NCBI GenBank assembly: GCA_014925825.1
Contig: JACGCK010000030.1
Location: 124,001-188,000, forward strand
Direction of reading: 5' to 3'
DNA: 64,000 nt
From: Pholiota molesta
Lineage: Eukaryota > Basidiomycota > Agaricomycetes > Agaricales > Strophariaceae
In this document: piece after piece, positions 35,929 to 46,941 of the stretch
Position numbering within the stretch: the first letter of the stretch is position 1
Layout of the letters: each line of letters begins with the position of its first letter
Translations under genes and position numbers: made by a program
Notes under the pieces: generated by a model
What the model saw: only the letters and a program-made list of their open reading frames with translations
Told to the model about the DNA's origin: nothing
Database searches by the model: none

Positions 35929-37443
35929 TAAAGCCTAAGCTTAAGCTTCCCAGTGAAAGTCGTACATGCGCTGGGCTGCGATTATCTGAGCTCCGCTGCG
36001 CGCGCAAGAGACCTCAGAGAATCACACCCAAAAGCAGAGTTTGTCGCACCAAATCTGCGTTCTCCTATCATGAAATTGGTAGGATTACTCATATTTTTCT
36101 GCTCTGGTCTGCTTTAGGCTGAGATGAGCTGCGAAAATCTGTGATATTCTGCACACTATTAATAGTACATAATACACTACTGGATCTGCGAAAATATGTG
36201 AATATCTGCGCGTACTTGAGCATCCTGCGCATCCAAAGCCTCTGACACCCAGAGGCGCTGTTCCGAACCCTCCCGACTTTCCGATTTGCTCCCGAGCAAC
36301 CCCACATACAACCCATGTCTGCTGCCCAGCCTCAGTAATAGTCAGTATAGTTTTGGGAGGAAAGTCAGAGCCGCACCTCAGTTGCACCCAGTGTCCAGCA
36401 TGCGTACACCTACTTCCGAGTCCCAGTATGGTCAGCTGTCCACCACCATAATAGCACCAGGTTGTAAGTCAACTGTGTAGGAGAGAGGAGCTGGAGGATG
36501 GACTTACTGACCGGCGGCGATGAGCAGAGAGCGGCTGTTGCTGGCACATTTCATTCTTGGCGACGCTCAAGTGACGCAGGCAACGGTCGATGGGTTAGCG
36601 GGAGAGAGTGGGTTACATGGTGGTAAGAGAGAGAGGAGGTGGGTGGAAATTACGATGTGCGTCGGGATGTCGGAGCAGGGTTGGAGGGCATGTGACTTGT
36701 CAAGGATACCGGCGCTTAGACTGGGCTAGCGCCGCTGCTGGCCAAGATTTCTCTAAGAATCTATGTCAAGGCCAAATGGAAGTAGCGTGTGTGGGTCCAC
36801 CGATATATGGTCAACAGGGGATAAGTAGAAGTGGGACCTCTTTAGGGGGGAGGATTTCTCGACATGAAGACCGCCGAGTCTTTGTAAATCTGAGCGGAGT
36901 GGCAAGTCCACAGCTCCGCTCAGATTTTCGCACACACGCACAGAATATTACAGAATCAAGCAGGTTTCGGGCAGCTGCACGCATGTGCGAGTTTCACTGG
37001 CGCCTAAGGCCTAAGGTCGTTTACTTAATTTGGATTCCTGGAATCCACCACAGCGCGCATGTGGGAAATTAATGTTACGCTTGGTCAGCCAACTTTTGTT
37101 CGGTGCACGGGCTTTGCGCCTCTCTGTTTTACTGTAAGTAACTAAGCGTCATCTATGTAATGTACTTGGTTGAGCGGGCCGCGGCTTCGCCAGGCGTGAC
37201 GAGTCCTCTTCCATTTTTGTGAACATGAGCCTCTTGAAATTCTGGGCATTTAATTTAAATAATGCGATTTTCATATCGAGTACGGTGCATGTTTGACGAT
37301 CTTAGTGACAACATTGCTCGAGAAGTTATGAGTTTATTTATAAAGAATGTAGTACATGTAGCGATAAAATTATGGGTAATATTAATAGGAATGCAGAAGA
37401 TAATGTACAAATGTTAGCAGCTGTAGGGATATAGTTGAGACTA
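35929..37443. other. Upstream flank of the Tnp2 gene
   Basis: Contains repeated words CTGCGAAAATCTGTGATATTCTGC-like at about 36,130 and 36,187, and a reversed relative at about 36,920-36,955, which may be subterminal repeats of a DNA element. No gene is supported. Confidence 0.4.
36886..36927. repeat. Inverted repeat with 14-bp perfect arms
   Basis: AAATCTGAGCGGAG, a 14-nt spacer, then CTCCGCTCAGATTT. Confidence 0.85.
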
Positions 37444-38483
37444 CTAAGGTGGAAGAGGATTGTAAATTGAGCGCGTCGTATGTCCATGTAACTTGATGAG
37501 CATCACCGAATTTTTGTGCACTACTTGTAAGTTGTAGCTCAAGTTGAGCGATACGGCATTCGGTGAAGTACCAATGACATGTCGTGACAGCATATACATG
37601 TCGCTGAGGATGCAATATATGCCACATGTATTGTTAGTCCCCGGATTCTTATTCCTCGAACGATCGGGTGAAAAATCTGTGTCAGTAAATCTCGCGCACT
37701 CTGACTTGAACTTAGAATCGATGTAATCAATGCTCAGTGTATAGGCAAAATTTCCAAGATACAATAATTTGACACAAATTTTTGGTACTGATGACAAAAA
37801 GCTGCAAGATACGATTGATATACATTTTTAATTGGATTCCGGTACGCTAGCGGAATTCGCAAACAAAGACAACTGAAAGAGACGTTAGCTTTTTTTGCGT
37901 ATGAAAGCGAGCCCACTCACCAAGAAATTGGAATTCAAGGATTAAAATTGCCTGATAGATAGTAACAGATAGTAAGATAACCGTATATGTCAATGTAAAG
38001 TTCAGAGCAACTTACCAGTTTGGAATCATTCTTCGTCTCATGCTCCAAACCGTTCTCCAGAACCACATAGAGTTGATTCTCCTCCATCGAAATGTTGGGG
38101 GTCGACCGTCGAGAAAAAAATGGACGCCTCCGATGTAATGTCCCTGTTCGCAGAATATACGCGCTGTAAGGTGCGAATTCACGCCGTGGGGCCCTGCGCT
38201 ATAAAGAAGAAAAGGCATGCAGCAAAGAGATATCGAAAATATATAGGACTTACACTACTAGAAAGACGGAGTAGTACGGAAGTTGAAGGCGAAAGATTGC
38301 CTCGATTGCGGACACTATGAGCGTCGGCGGCGGAATATAGTATAGATCGGGCTGGTCGTAGAGAATGGCGATGATGGGCATGATAGAAGCGACGTAGTGA
38401 TGTCTGTGTGACGTTGAGAAAAAGGTATGAAGTTCGAGGTTATTGGGGTTTCCGTCGTACAGAGAACTTGCTGAGTCGTGCAT
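37444..38483 (-). CDS. Uncharacterised protein, tentative multi-exon model
   Basis: A start exon at 38483-38257 (HDSASSLYDGNPNNLELHTF; hydrophobic YVASIMPIIAILYD) ends at overlapping donors GTGTAAGT. A second exon at about 38,178-38,020 follows a TTTATAG acceptor and can be read in two frames, one giving MEENQLYVVLENGLEHETK and then, through a GTAAGT...CAG intron, AILILEFQFL. A further open stretch lies at 37,797-37,444. I could not fix the frame choice at the alternative donors, and no domain is recognised. It could be a small membrane-associated protein or a decayed gene. Confidence 0.35.
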
Positions 38484-40687
38484 AAGTCCACTTATAATAA
38501 TTAAGTTATTTGTGATGTTATTAACTATTGAATGTTTTGACGCGTTTGGATTGCAAGGTATAGAGGTATTAGAACAGTTGTATATATTTTATAAACGAAC
38601 CATTGGGAAGGAAATGTAGTTACATAGTCGATCTTATGATAAGCTATATACATCAGTGGTTGGATTAGTAGGCAGTGTTTTCTGATACTATTTGATATGT
38701 CTGCAGTTCGGTCGATGGTGGTAGTAGAAAACTTGCCGTCTAAATTTAGAAGTACATTGCACGACGGGTGTATCAATGTCTACAAATTACCATAAATGGT
38801 AATTATTGATGTGTTATATGGCGCGGCTATCTGAGAGAGTTACATTGGAACTTCATCAAGTTTTGTTTTAAATAAGTACATATCCGTTTGTTTTAAGTTG
38901 TGATATGTAGCAATATAATCTAAAAAGGCAAATAAATGGGTGTAAATAAATAACTCGTTCGATCAGGGCTCAGTACTCAGTGCGCGTTAGTCTTGCAGAC
39001 ACCCTAGGGAAACTCCATGAGTGAGCATTGCTTAGGTATGAAGGCGGCAGGTCATCATAGTACCGTGTGTGTGTTCAAGTGACTTTGCATATGCAGTGCT
39101 CTGTTATGCGGAAACGTCATGTCGAAGGCTGTCGTCATGTTGGCTTGGGTGCACAATCATGGATACCTGTGCACCCAGCATGCCGACGTGTGGGATGGAC
39201 TAAAATTCGGGTCGTACTCGAAGTGACGATGAGGTTCCAGGGAGCGAGCAGATCGACTGTATCTTCGACCTCCCCAATTACGGCTGAGTTGAAAAATAAT
39301 CATCGGTTTTATATATGACTTCTAGATCTATATTCGTACATTTCAATGAAACAAATTTAAACAATATGAATGATGTTTCTCAGCCCGACGGGCCGTCATG
39401 GCAAATTTATGGTTACGGTTTGGCGAATTTACGGTTTTGAGCATGCGTATACAGAATGGCCCTATACGATAGTCCATGAGTTGCAAATACCACGCGGAAA
39501 CAAATTCTGTCGTCCGTAACATCAATGTCATGCCCGAAATTAATGCCGCTGAATTACCACCAAGACCATCAACTCTCAAAGAATGAACGGTGATGCATGA
39601 TGCACAAGCAGTTGCTGACATTTTTGACCACACCAAGTCTGAAAGAGATATAAATGAGCAAACGAAAACCTAGTACTTACTGTGCTTGAGTGGGCTATAT
39701 TCATCGAAAACGGAGTCCTAGGTGGGAGTTAGTATGGTACGTTCACCCTCTTGGTTTTTAGTTCTTGTTCAAATCACCAGGTTCTCAAGATGGCAAATCA
39801 AATGAAGAAGAGGATACCCAAGTGAAGGCGGGGACAGTGAAGATGCAAGATGCCCAACCAAAGTCCCGCGGCCAAAAAAAATTTCACAAGTAAGTATTGT
39901 TGTTCTGGTATACTGGATTACTTAAGTTGCATTCTGTAGCAAAAGGATGGTAATAAGTATGGAGGTAGAATAGTATACGAACACCACATGGAATGGTACG
40001 TGTTTGAATCTTTGCAGCTTGGATCCTAGGAGAGGACAAGGGCAATATTTCCGTTAGTTTAGGCCTATGTTCTTTGTATGCGCACTTAAAGTGACTGCGT
40101 CATGCTCAAACGAACTTTGTCATGGCCAGTAATTGAGTAAGCATCAATGACATCATGCTCGAAATCAAGGCCGAACTACCAACGATAACAAAGAACCGCA
40201 GAGGTATTTGATGACACATTATTTGCTTAGTGTCTGCACGAGCAATCGGCTGAAACACATCAAGCTCTAGTCAGTACAATCTGCTGTGCGGACGCGTACC
40301 AAAATACCCCTTCACCCTGTTCGATGGCATTTGGTGTGTCGCCATTTGCCGGAAGCGCGTAAGCTTCCGAGGACCGAGGCCCTGCCAGTAGCGGCTTGGT
40401 CCCAGAGTGGCATGAGATCACCTGGGTGGCAGTGCAGTTGGGGAATATTGGCCTGATTACACAGCCTCAGGCTCATAGTGGTTAGCATGGATAGTTGGTG
40501 TGGAATATGTGTACTCAGCCTGTGGTTTCACATACCATTTATTAATTAAGTAGCTTTTCTCGCTGCAATATCCAAGTCCTTGAGTTCAAGGGATATGAAA
40601 ATTCAAGCTACAGATGTGTAAGCTTGTCCAACAAGCAGGGGTAGCAAAGACGTGCATTCAAAGTAATAGTAAACAGAAAAAGTACAT
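38484..40687. other. Intergenic stretch with degenerate repeats
   Basis: Small open frames (38,525-38,776 and 39,343-39,636, both minus) have no splice support. A short similarity exists between about 39,505-39,590 and 40,150-40,210 (CATCAATG, CATGCYCGAAAT, GCCGM...GAAYTACCA), perhaps remnants of a duplicated segment. No gene called. Confidence 0.4.
40290..40480. repeat. Dispersed repeat, copy 1
   Basis: Shares CCAAAATACCC, TTCGCCGGAAGCGCG-like, GGCAGTGCAGTTG and GATTACACAGCCTCA blocks, in order, with about 45,325-45,475. Confidence 0.7.
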
Positions 40688-41836
40688 TTAGTCAAAGTGT
40701 GCAAGAACAGACCCTTCCATATATGCCGCTGTAAATAGCTCATTGGCAATTGGTTGTGTGGCAACTTTTTCAAGCGCCAGATCGCTATTCCGGCCGAGAG
40801 CTGCCAAGGCTGACAACCTGAAAAAGAATCCTCAATAAACATATACGAGGGATATTTACTAATAAACTCACCGATCTTGATATACGCCAGGGCGATCCCC
40901 TCTGATTACCACAAACCAGGGGACATAACTCGAATCTGGGTCAGGAGAAAATGTCCTGGAGAGTATCGAGCCTGAAGGCCCTGGATTGCTGATAGATGGG
41001 AAAGCATGAGGAGATTGCGGTGCTTCTTCAATTCTTGCAATAGTCTTAGGAATGACTTTCTTGGTTGCCTTTGTTCCTGACGGCCGTGCCATCCTGGCTA
41101 CAGCAGCTTGTTTTTTTGGGTCATCAGCCATTTTGAGCGCCTGCATTTCCTCCTGGAGCTTCCCCTTGTCAGGATAAAGGTGTTGTGCAGGCCCAACTCT
41201 ATTTTGAAGGGCGGGCGAGCGGGCAGCAGAGGGGGGAGGTGGCAAACGGGCCTTAGAATTTGGTTTATCGTCCGCCGCTTTACCATGGACGCCAGATGGA
41301 TAGGCCACACCAGTGGCGAGGGCATGCTTCCAAGCACTTTCTGCGGCTTCCAGGCTATTGTAGCCTTGTTGGACGCTTCCCTTGAAGCCTCTCGTTTGGT
41401 CTTGGGTAGCGGACCTTAGGCGGAGATGTCAATTTTTTTAACAGGCTCAGGCTGTGACAGAGTTATTCACCAAGTCAAGAAGATCCCGGTCCTTTTTCCG
41501 CAGAAAACAACATATGCCCGTGCCCCACGTTTTCGGCCACCCTTTGGGTCTAAAGCGCTCGGGGTGGTGCGCAAGAATCGATCCTCTGCAGCCTCAAGCA
41601 AATCTTCTGCCTGTGGAGAAGTTCGCTCAACTCCGAGTCCTTCAGACTCAGACCTAATCAGGCCATCAAGGCCCTCTTCCGAAGTGTCTGAGACAAACAT
41701 GTCGGAATATTCCTCTTCAGAGGACACTGGGACTGCGAATGTATGAACATTGTCATGAGATTTATGTACCGATATTGAGAGTCTACTACTCACTCGCTTT
41801 CTTCTTCCCTTTGGCTTGTTTTTTGGAGTCTGCCAT
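40688..41836 (-). CDS. Protein with two RNase H1 N-terminal-like domains
   Basis: Exons 41836-41794, 41732-41471, 41414-40872 and 40817-40688, with introns of 61, 56 and 54 nt and all phases agreeing, give 325 codons. The N-terminus is Lys-rich (ADSKKQAKGKKKA) then acidic/serine-rich. The first domain (residues about 90-145) reads YVVFCGKRTGIFLTW, then after an intron QTRGFKGSVQQGYNSLEAAE. This is the aromatic/GIF-W/YNS-LEAAE pattern of the RNase H1 N-terminal (viroplasmin-like) fold. A linker rich in Pro/Lys leads to a second related unit near residues 265-320 (WFVVIRGDRPGVYQDR, then ALFTAAYMEG-type end). No RNase H catalytic residues are present. A nucleic-acid-binding role is an inference. 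In both domains an intron falls just after the GIF/GVY core, which fits internal duplication. Confidence 0.8.
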
Positions 41837-42189
41837 CAGAGTAGTTGTTAGTTGAAGATAGAGGAGAAGGGATAAAGGCGTCAAGGGATTTAATATCCTT
41901 TCAGGGACACTGTATTGACTCGGACGAGGATGATAAGCTTAAAGTGGAGTAAGTAATGATGAGACTGAATCCAGAGTACAATACGTTTTTGTACGTACAA
42001 CTGACTTGGAGACATATGCGATACAAGGTTTTGCAGCCTGGAGGGAGTTTAGAGGCACAGTCCTTGACATATCGTGGAGTAAGTATTGTAATGTATATGT
42101 GAGATGGTGTAATGATATACTTAGACTCGGACAAGGAGTTATGTCGTTGGTGCCTGGAGAAACTCTAGATCTGCAGGTGTTTAGAGAAA

Positions 42190-42325
42190 GTCCTTGATAT
42201 ATGGTGGGGCATCGCAATAGATCTAGGCGCATTATGCTATATTTTCATATATAACGATTTAGATAGTATGGGGATACAGAAACAAGGGCAGGTATTCCGT
42301 TTGCAGCCTGAATCCGAGCAACACC
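42190..42325. repeat. Dispersed repeat shared with 53.1 kb
   Basis: GATATATGGTGGRGCATCGC, ATGGGGATA, GGTATKCCGTTTG and a GARTCCGAGC-like end occur in order here and at about 53,128-53,275. Confidence 0.6.
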
Positions 42326-43413
42326 CAGTCTGCATGATCCCATGATAAGTAAGAATTCAAGGATCTTCTCCAGAATCTCTATATTCATATCGGATACATA
42401 GAACTTTTGAGCATAGATTTCATGACGGTGAGCCTAGGACGGAGTGGCTGGTGTTTATTGTAATTCCACAGATAATGCGGGCACATTGACATTGAACAAA
42501 GGTTGTTCCTTTACCAGTTGCTGTCAAAGTACAACGATCTACGTAATAAATTGGGATGTTTCACACCCAACTTGAACGTCCAACTTGGCTCTTGGTTCAG
42601 TTGGAAGCCAAGTTGGTGATCACGCAGAATCCAACTTGATTTGGACATGGTTTTAACTTTTCCATCTTGAGATATTTTATACATTGTGCAGCTTTCTAAC
42701 AAATGCCAGTTAATAATTGTGTAAATCATACATTAGGCTACTAGGATCTCAAAAAAAACATAGGGAGGCTGGAGAATGGCAGGTTGAAAAGAGGCGGCCA
42801 ATTTAGACGCCAATTTGCGCTGCAAATTGTGGGTCGGAGCACGATTTGCATCCCAACTTGGGTCCCGGACTCGACCAGTCGGACCCAAGTTGTGGCAGCG
42901 TGAAACACCCCATTTCTACGTTGACCATAAAAACCTAGTAGGTCACCGTTCCCATCGCTGCCATCTAATGAAAGCGCTGGCTTCTGTAAGCTTCTGTAAT
43001 ACAATGCATGCCATTGTTAGTTGTTCTCTGCTGACTATTTGAGGCATGATTGCTTTTCTTGGTGGCGTAAAAATTGTAGGCAATACAAGCGAAATATGGC
43101 CTAAATACACCTGCTGACCACGGACAATGTTGAGGGTGTGGTGTCTGAAACTAGGCTCGATTGATTCGTGTTATCATGATCATGTCAGCAATGAATTAGC
43201 CCATTCCTATAGATCTAGATCTGTCATCATTGGTTTTTATTGTCCGTGAAATGATGCCCAAGAGTGGATCAACGTCAGTGGCTCCAAATCCTTTCTGATG
43301 AGAAAGAAAAAACAAGGCATGTAATGCCAAGCATCAGTATTACAATCCATTTAATAGCTTGAAATACAGTTTGATACTTTGGGTGCATAGCGGAGAGAAC
43401 GAAATTTACAGAG

Positions 43414-43431
43414 CATATAAATTATATAACC
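43414..43431 (+). promoter_or_regulatory. Possible TATA region
   Basis: CATATAAATTATATAA lies about 42-58 bp upstream of the ATG at 43,472. Confidence 0.35.
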
Positions 43432-43471
43432 AAATGTCATTTTTTAAACTTGAACCCTTTCATTGATACGC

Positions 43472-43850
43472 ATGGAATCACATGAGAACGAGCTTGACCA
43501 ATTAACGATGATCGATGTCGAGGACGGCATTCTGGTGTCAAAACGCCGAAAACATCCTCATTCGCATTCAGAAATGGTGTGTTCTGCAATCATCTTCATG
43601 CTAGAGGACTACTGATTGGCTATAATTATAAAGACGGAGCCCAACTTCCAGAAAGTTCTGGGCGAGAAAGATGCCTTGTTAGAGCTTGGGCACGAACAGG
43701 TCAAAGTCCTACGAGAAGAGCGTGACCTTGCCAGGCTCGAGCTCCAGGCTGCCAAGAATGTACGTGGCTTCCATTTTCAAACTGCCTGACCTCATGAAGT
43801 TGCTGGTAGGAAAACTTGACACTCCAGAAGAATTTGAAAAAGCTGCGTAG
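43472..43850 (+). CDS. Small coiled-coil protein
   Basis: Exons 43472-43576, 43634-43759 and 43800-43850 join in phase (introns of 57 and 40 nt, the second short but with a clear CTGAC branch box), giving 93 codons. The N-terminus is acidic with a KRRKHPH basic patch. The middle forms a heptad-rich helix (KVLGEKDALLELGHEQVKVL followed by REERDLARLELQAAKN), and the end is LDTPEEFEKAA. No known domain. The next gene, 406 bp downstream on the same strand, also encodes a small coiled-coil protein, so the two may be related or interact. Confidence 0.65.
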
Positions 43851-44176
43851 CAGGGCTCATGAAATCAGAGATGGCAGTAATACTTGACCCATAAAGTTGT
43901 GAAATCAAATTAAGGCTTGAATACCCAATCCTCTGAATGGAAGCTGGAAATAGGGTTGCAGATTCAGATGTTCCGCATAAGACTTGAGTCAAAGTGCCCC
44001 GGAATGATCATGAGCGCTTGTTTTTCCAAATTTGGAAATCAGGTTTGTACGCATGTGTTTAACAGGCGAATACAACTGTTCGAGATGTAGAATATATTCG
44101 GTGAAATCATACATGCCTCGACGTACATGTAATCGATTCAAATTCTAAAGTATGTAGGGTCCAAGATCCTAGCATC

Positions 44177-44183
44177 TATAAAA
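44177..44183 (+). promoter_or_regulatory. TATA box
   Basis: TATAAAA, 74-80 bp upstream of the ATG at 44,257, with CTCAGTCTATCTGACC between them as a possible transcription start area. Confidence 0.5.
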
Positions 44184-44256
44184 GCAGCCTTTTAAGCACA
44201 CGTTAAATCTCAGTCTATCTGACCATCGCTGTAAAGCTTCCCCAGGTCTTAGTCCC

Positions 44257-44568
44257 ATGTCCAACCTGATTTCTTTCAATGCAGGAGCAGCGCCCGTCGC
44301 GCAAAAGCCGCAGAAGACGTTCTATGCGGTATGTCCAGAATTATCGAGGTCATTGATGTATATTAATTTATTTTGTGTTTCCTTTAAATTATAGGAGGCT
44401 GTTCTCGCCGAGATGCAGCTAAAGAAGGAGAAAAACGAGAATCTCAAGCTTAGGATGGAGATATCACGCCTGAATGGCTTGCTCGCATCTAAGAAATCAC
44501 GCAGTCTCCGCGACTGCCGTCTCTCCAGATGCCACCTTCATGATTCCCTCTCAAACGATGTCGAATGA
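44257..44568 (+). CDS. Small coiled-coil protein
   Basis: Exons 44257-44328 and 44395-44568 flank a 66-nt intron, phase 0, 81 codons. After an N-terminal SNLISFNAGAAPVAQKPQ segment the second exon opens with EAVLAEMQLKKEKNENLKLR and RMEISRLNGLL, a leucine/lysine heptad pattern typical of a short dimeric coiled coil. A basic Ser/Arg tail follows. A TATAAAA box precedes it. No basic DNA-binding region adjoins the coil in the way expected of a standard bZIP, so that label is not used. Confidence 0.65.
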
Positions 44569-45858
44569 ACAAGGATGATACAGTTGTTCCATCGATCCAG
44601 CCTACTTTTATGTTCTTCAAGAACCCTCCTCATATTTCCGGTAACCGTTTGCCCACCAGTACCACCTGTATTTACCTAACCATAGCTTAGTGCAATGGTA
44701 GCCAGTCAAACAAGATTTTCATTACAGTGTTATGGGTAGCACGTGATGTGCATGTGTGGCAGGCTCGTCGTTGAGCATAAAATTAATGGCACTGTATCAT
44801 ATCTGCGTAAAGGTAGCTGCGTAGCTGCCAGTGGGCTGCCCACTAATCTATTTTGGTCCAAGACGTGGAATGTGTCTGTACGCGGCGTACGCTGCAGACA
44901 GCTGCAGACACACGTCATAGACATGATCATATGCGGGCTACATGTGTTTTTTTTGACAAAAAGCGCTAAAGGCCGACTACTTATTACCTACTATTACCAA
45001 CAAAGGACCGACAAAAATAACAAAAGACCGACTATTTCCTGATCATGATCAGCACTTATCTTAACAGGCCTTTTTTGCTGCGGTATCTGATTTATAATCA
45101 CTATAATACTAATTAGTACAGGCACGTAGAAAAGAATTCAGGTTGTCTATTCTCCCGTGAGAAGCATGGGTAAACCTCTAGTAAAGATTAAAATTAAGAG
45201 GACTCCTTACGCTGGGTAGTGGCCTAGTCAACCAGCTGAGCATTAAATAGGAGGTGAGCATTTAAATCCAAGCCTCGTTCGAATTAGATACAAACTCTAA
45301 CGATTTACATGTTCGGACGAAGGTGAAGGGCGTGCCAAAATACCCATCAACGTGTTCGACCACATTCGCCGGAAGCGCGTTGGCCAGCGGCATCCATTGA
45401 GTACGGAGTATGGAGTGGCAGTGCAGTTGAGGAACATTAGCCCGATTACACAGCCTCATGCCCAAGCCTTTGGATTGGAGCCTCTACAAGATAACGCTCT
45501 AAGTCTATTTATCATGGTTATGTGAGCCTGGCATAAAGTTAATATAGAAGCCATTGATCTGAATTATGCCACATGCGCCTCAGGTAATAGATCACTAAGG
45601 CTTTAGGGTTTCGAATTCGAAAAAAGGGAGCGGGGAAGGCTTTTAAGGCCATACAAAAAAAACTGAAAATGACAGTAGTGAGTATGTATAAGTAAGAACA
45701 ATCCAAAATAAACTGCACAAGCGCTCATCGTGATCATGATTGCACAGATAATCTGTCCAAACATGCAAAAAATAAAAATAACGATAGCTTTTAAGAGTGA
45801 AATTGACTTGTAAACAGGTTGGTTAGATTCGATGGTGAGGTTCAACTCCAGGTATAAA
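44569..45858. other. Intergenic stretch
   Basis: Contains the repeat at 45,325-45,475. On the minus strand the repeat can be read as a short peptide including ALPANVVEHVDGYFG, probably a gene relict. No gene supported. Confidence 0.4.
45325..45475. repeat. Dispersed repeat, copy 2
   Basis: Counterpart of 40,290-40,480; same block order, same orientation, clearly diverged. Confidence 0.7.
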
Positions 45859-46941
45859 TCAATAAAATGCATCGGCTGGAAGTTGGAAATCATCACCACG
45901 CGCCGTATCTTCAAAGAATACTCTGTAGACACTGCCGGCGACAAATCCCAGATTACATATGACAACACATATGATGGTCTGGCAAATTTTTGAGTGTTGT
46001 TACTGCCACACAAATGATATACATACCATCAAATTTGCAAGCCAGATCATCATCGTCCTGCTCAGAACTGGTTCATGTAAGAAAGCAATTGTGAAAGCAG
46101 TGTTGATCGCAAAGATCCATGCCGTGCAGGAGTAGCTGATGAGCATGATTTTTCTTTGTATGGGATCCTTCAAGTGCTTGGTCATGATCACATATAGCGC
46201 TAAAAGTGTCATCAACAGGTCAACAGAGGACTCCGCTATAGAAGAAATGTTTGTTAGCACGATATAATGATAACTTTCATTGATTGGAGCACCTGTCAAA
46301 ATGGCAATCACCGCAGTCCTCGTAGTAGGGCATCTTGATCCAGGTATGAGTAGCCATGATAGTTGTATGGCACATTCATAGTTCGCAATGGCGAACAAAG
46401 AGAGGCTTATGGGAAATAAGATAGAGGCCATCAGGATGCATAGGCGCCTTTTCTTCGTACAGTCCTTGTAAATGTGACCAACCCCGAAAAGAACGCTCAG
46501 TCGGGTTGCCCTACGAGACAATAAAGAAACCGTCATCCTTCAGATCAAATAAAAGGCTCACCATGTTGTGGTTATTTTGATGTCCATAATGACCCAGTAA
46601 GCTATGCTTTGAGTCTGGTAGGAAAGCTGTTGGGCTGTGGAGCGTATGACCTCGTGTTGCAAATGTCACAATTTAGAGAATAACTTACAGGACACGGAGA
46701 GATGAACGAACATGGCAATATTCCCTAGACTTGCAATTCCACTTGCAAGGTCGTCCCACCATAAACACGACTTCCAATATCGATAGACAAGTCGCCAGAT
46801 CGTTAATCCGGCCGCCAAAGCCTGACCAACAATGAAGACCACTACATAAAGGTGTGTGAATGGGAAAATAGAACGCAGATAGAGGCACTTGTAGCAAGGC
46901 TTACAGGTCGTCCATTGTGAATCATGTTCTTGGCCATACAT
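45859..46941 (-). CDS. Multi-pass (probably seven-helix) membrane protein
   Basis: Six exons (46941-46905, 46841-46689, 46634-46562, 46510-46293, 46235-46027, 45978-45859) join with introns of 48-63 nt in perfect phase, 269 codons. Hydrophobic helices are evident at LVFIVGQALAAGLTIW, GIASLGNIAMFVHLSV, LCILMASILFPISLSLFAIA, SSVDLLMTLLALYVIM, IMLISYSCTAWIFAINTAF and a last TIICVVICNLGFVAGSVYRV. A loop motif YWKSCLWWDDLA lies after the first helix. This is the pattern of basidiomycete integral membrane proteins often annotated only as hypothetical or rhodopsin-like. The short first exon (12 codons) means the start is less certain than the rest. Likely in the plasma or an internal membrane; ligand unknown. 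Confidence 0.78.

Larger units (their letters stand above)
41837..43471. other. Intergenic stretch
   Basis: No gene supported. Includes the repeat at 42,190 and a minus-strand open frame at 42,741-43,004 without splice partners. Confidence 0.45.

Noticed and set aside
36173..36190. CACTACTGG as a CACTA-element terminus for the Tnp2 gene
   Set aside because: It is oriented away from the transposase gene and no matching inverted end was found.
44257..44568. bZIP transcription factor
   Set aside because: A leucine/lysine coil is present but no basic DNA-binding segment precedes it in the required register.
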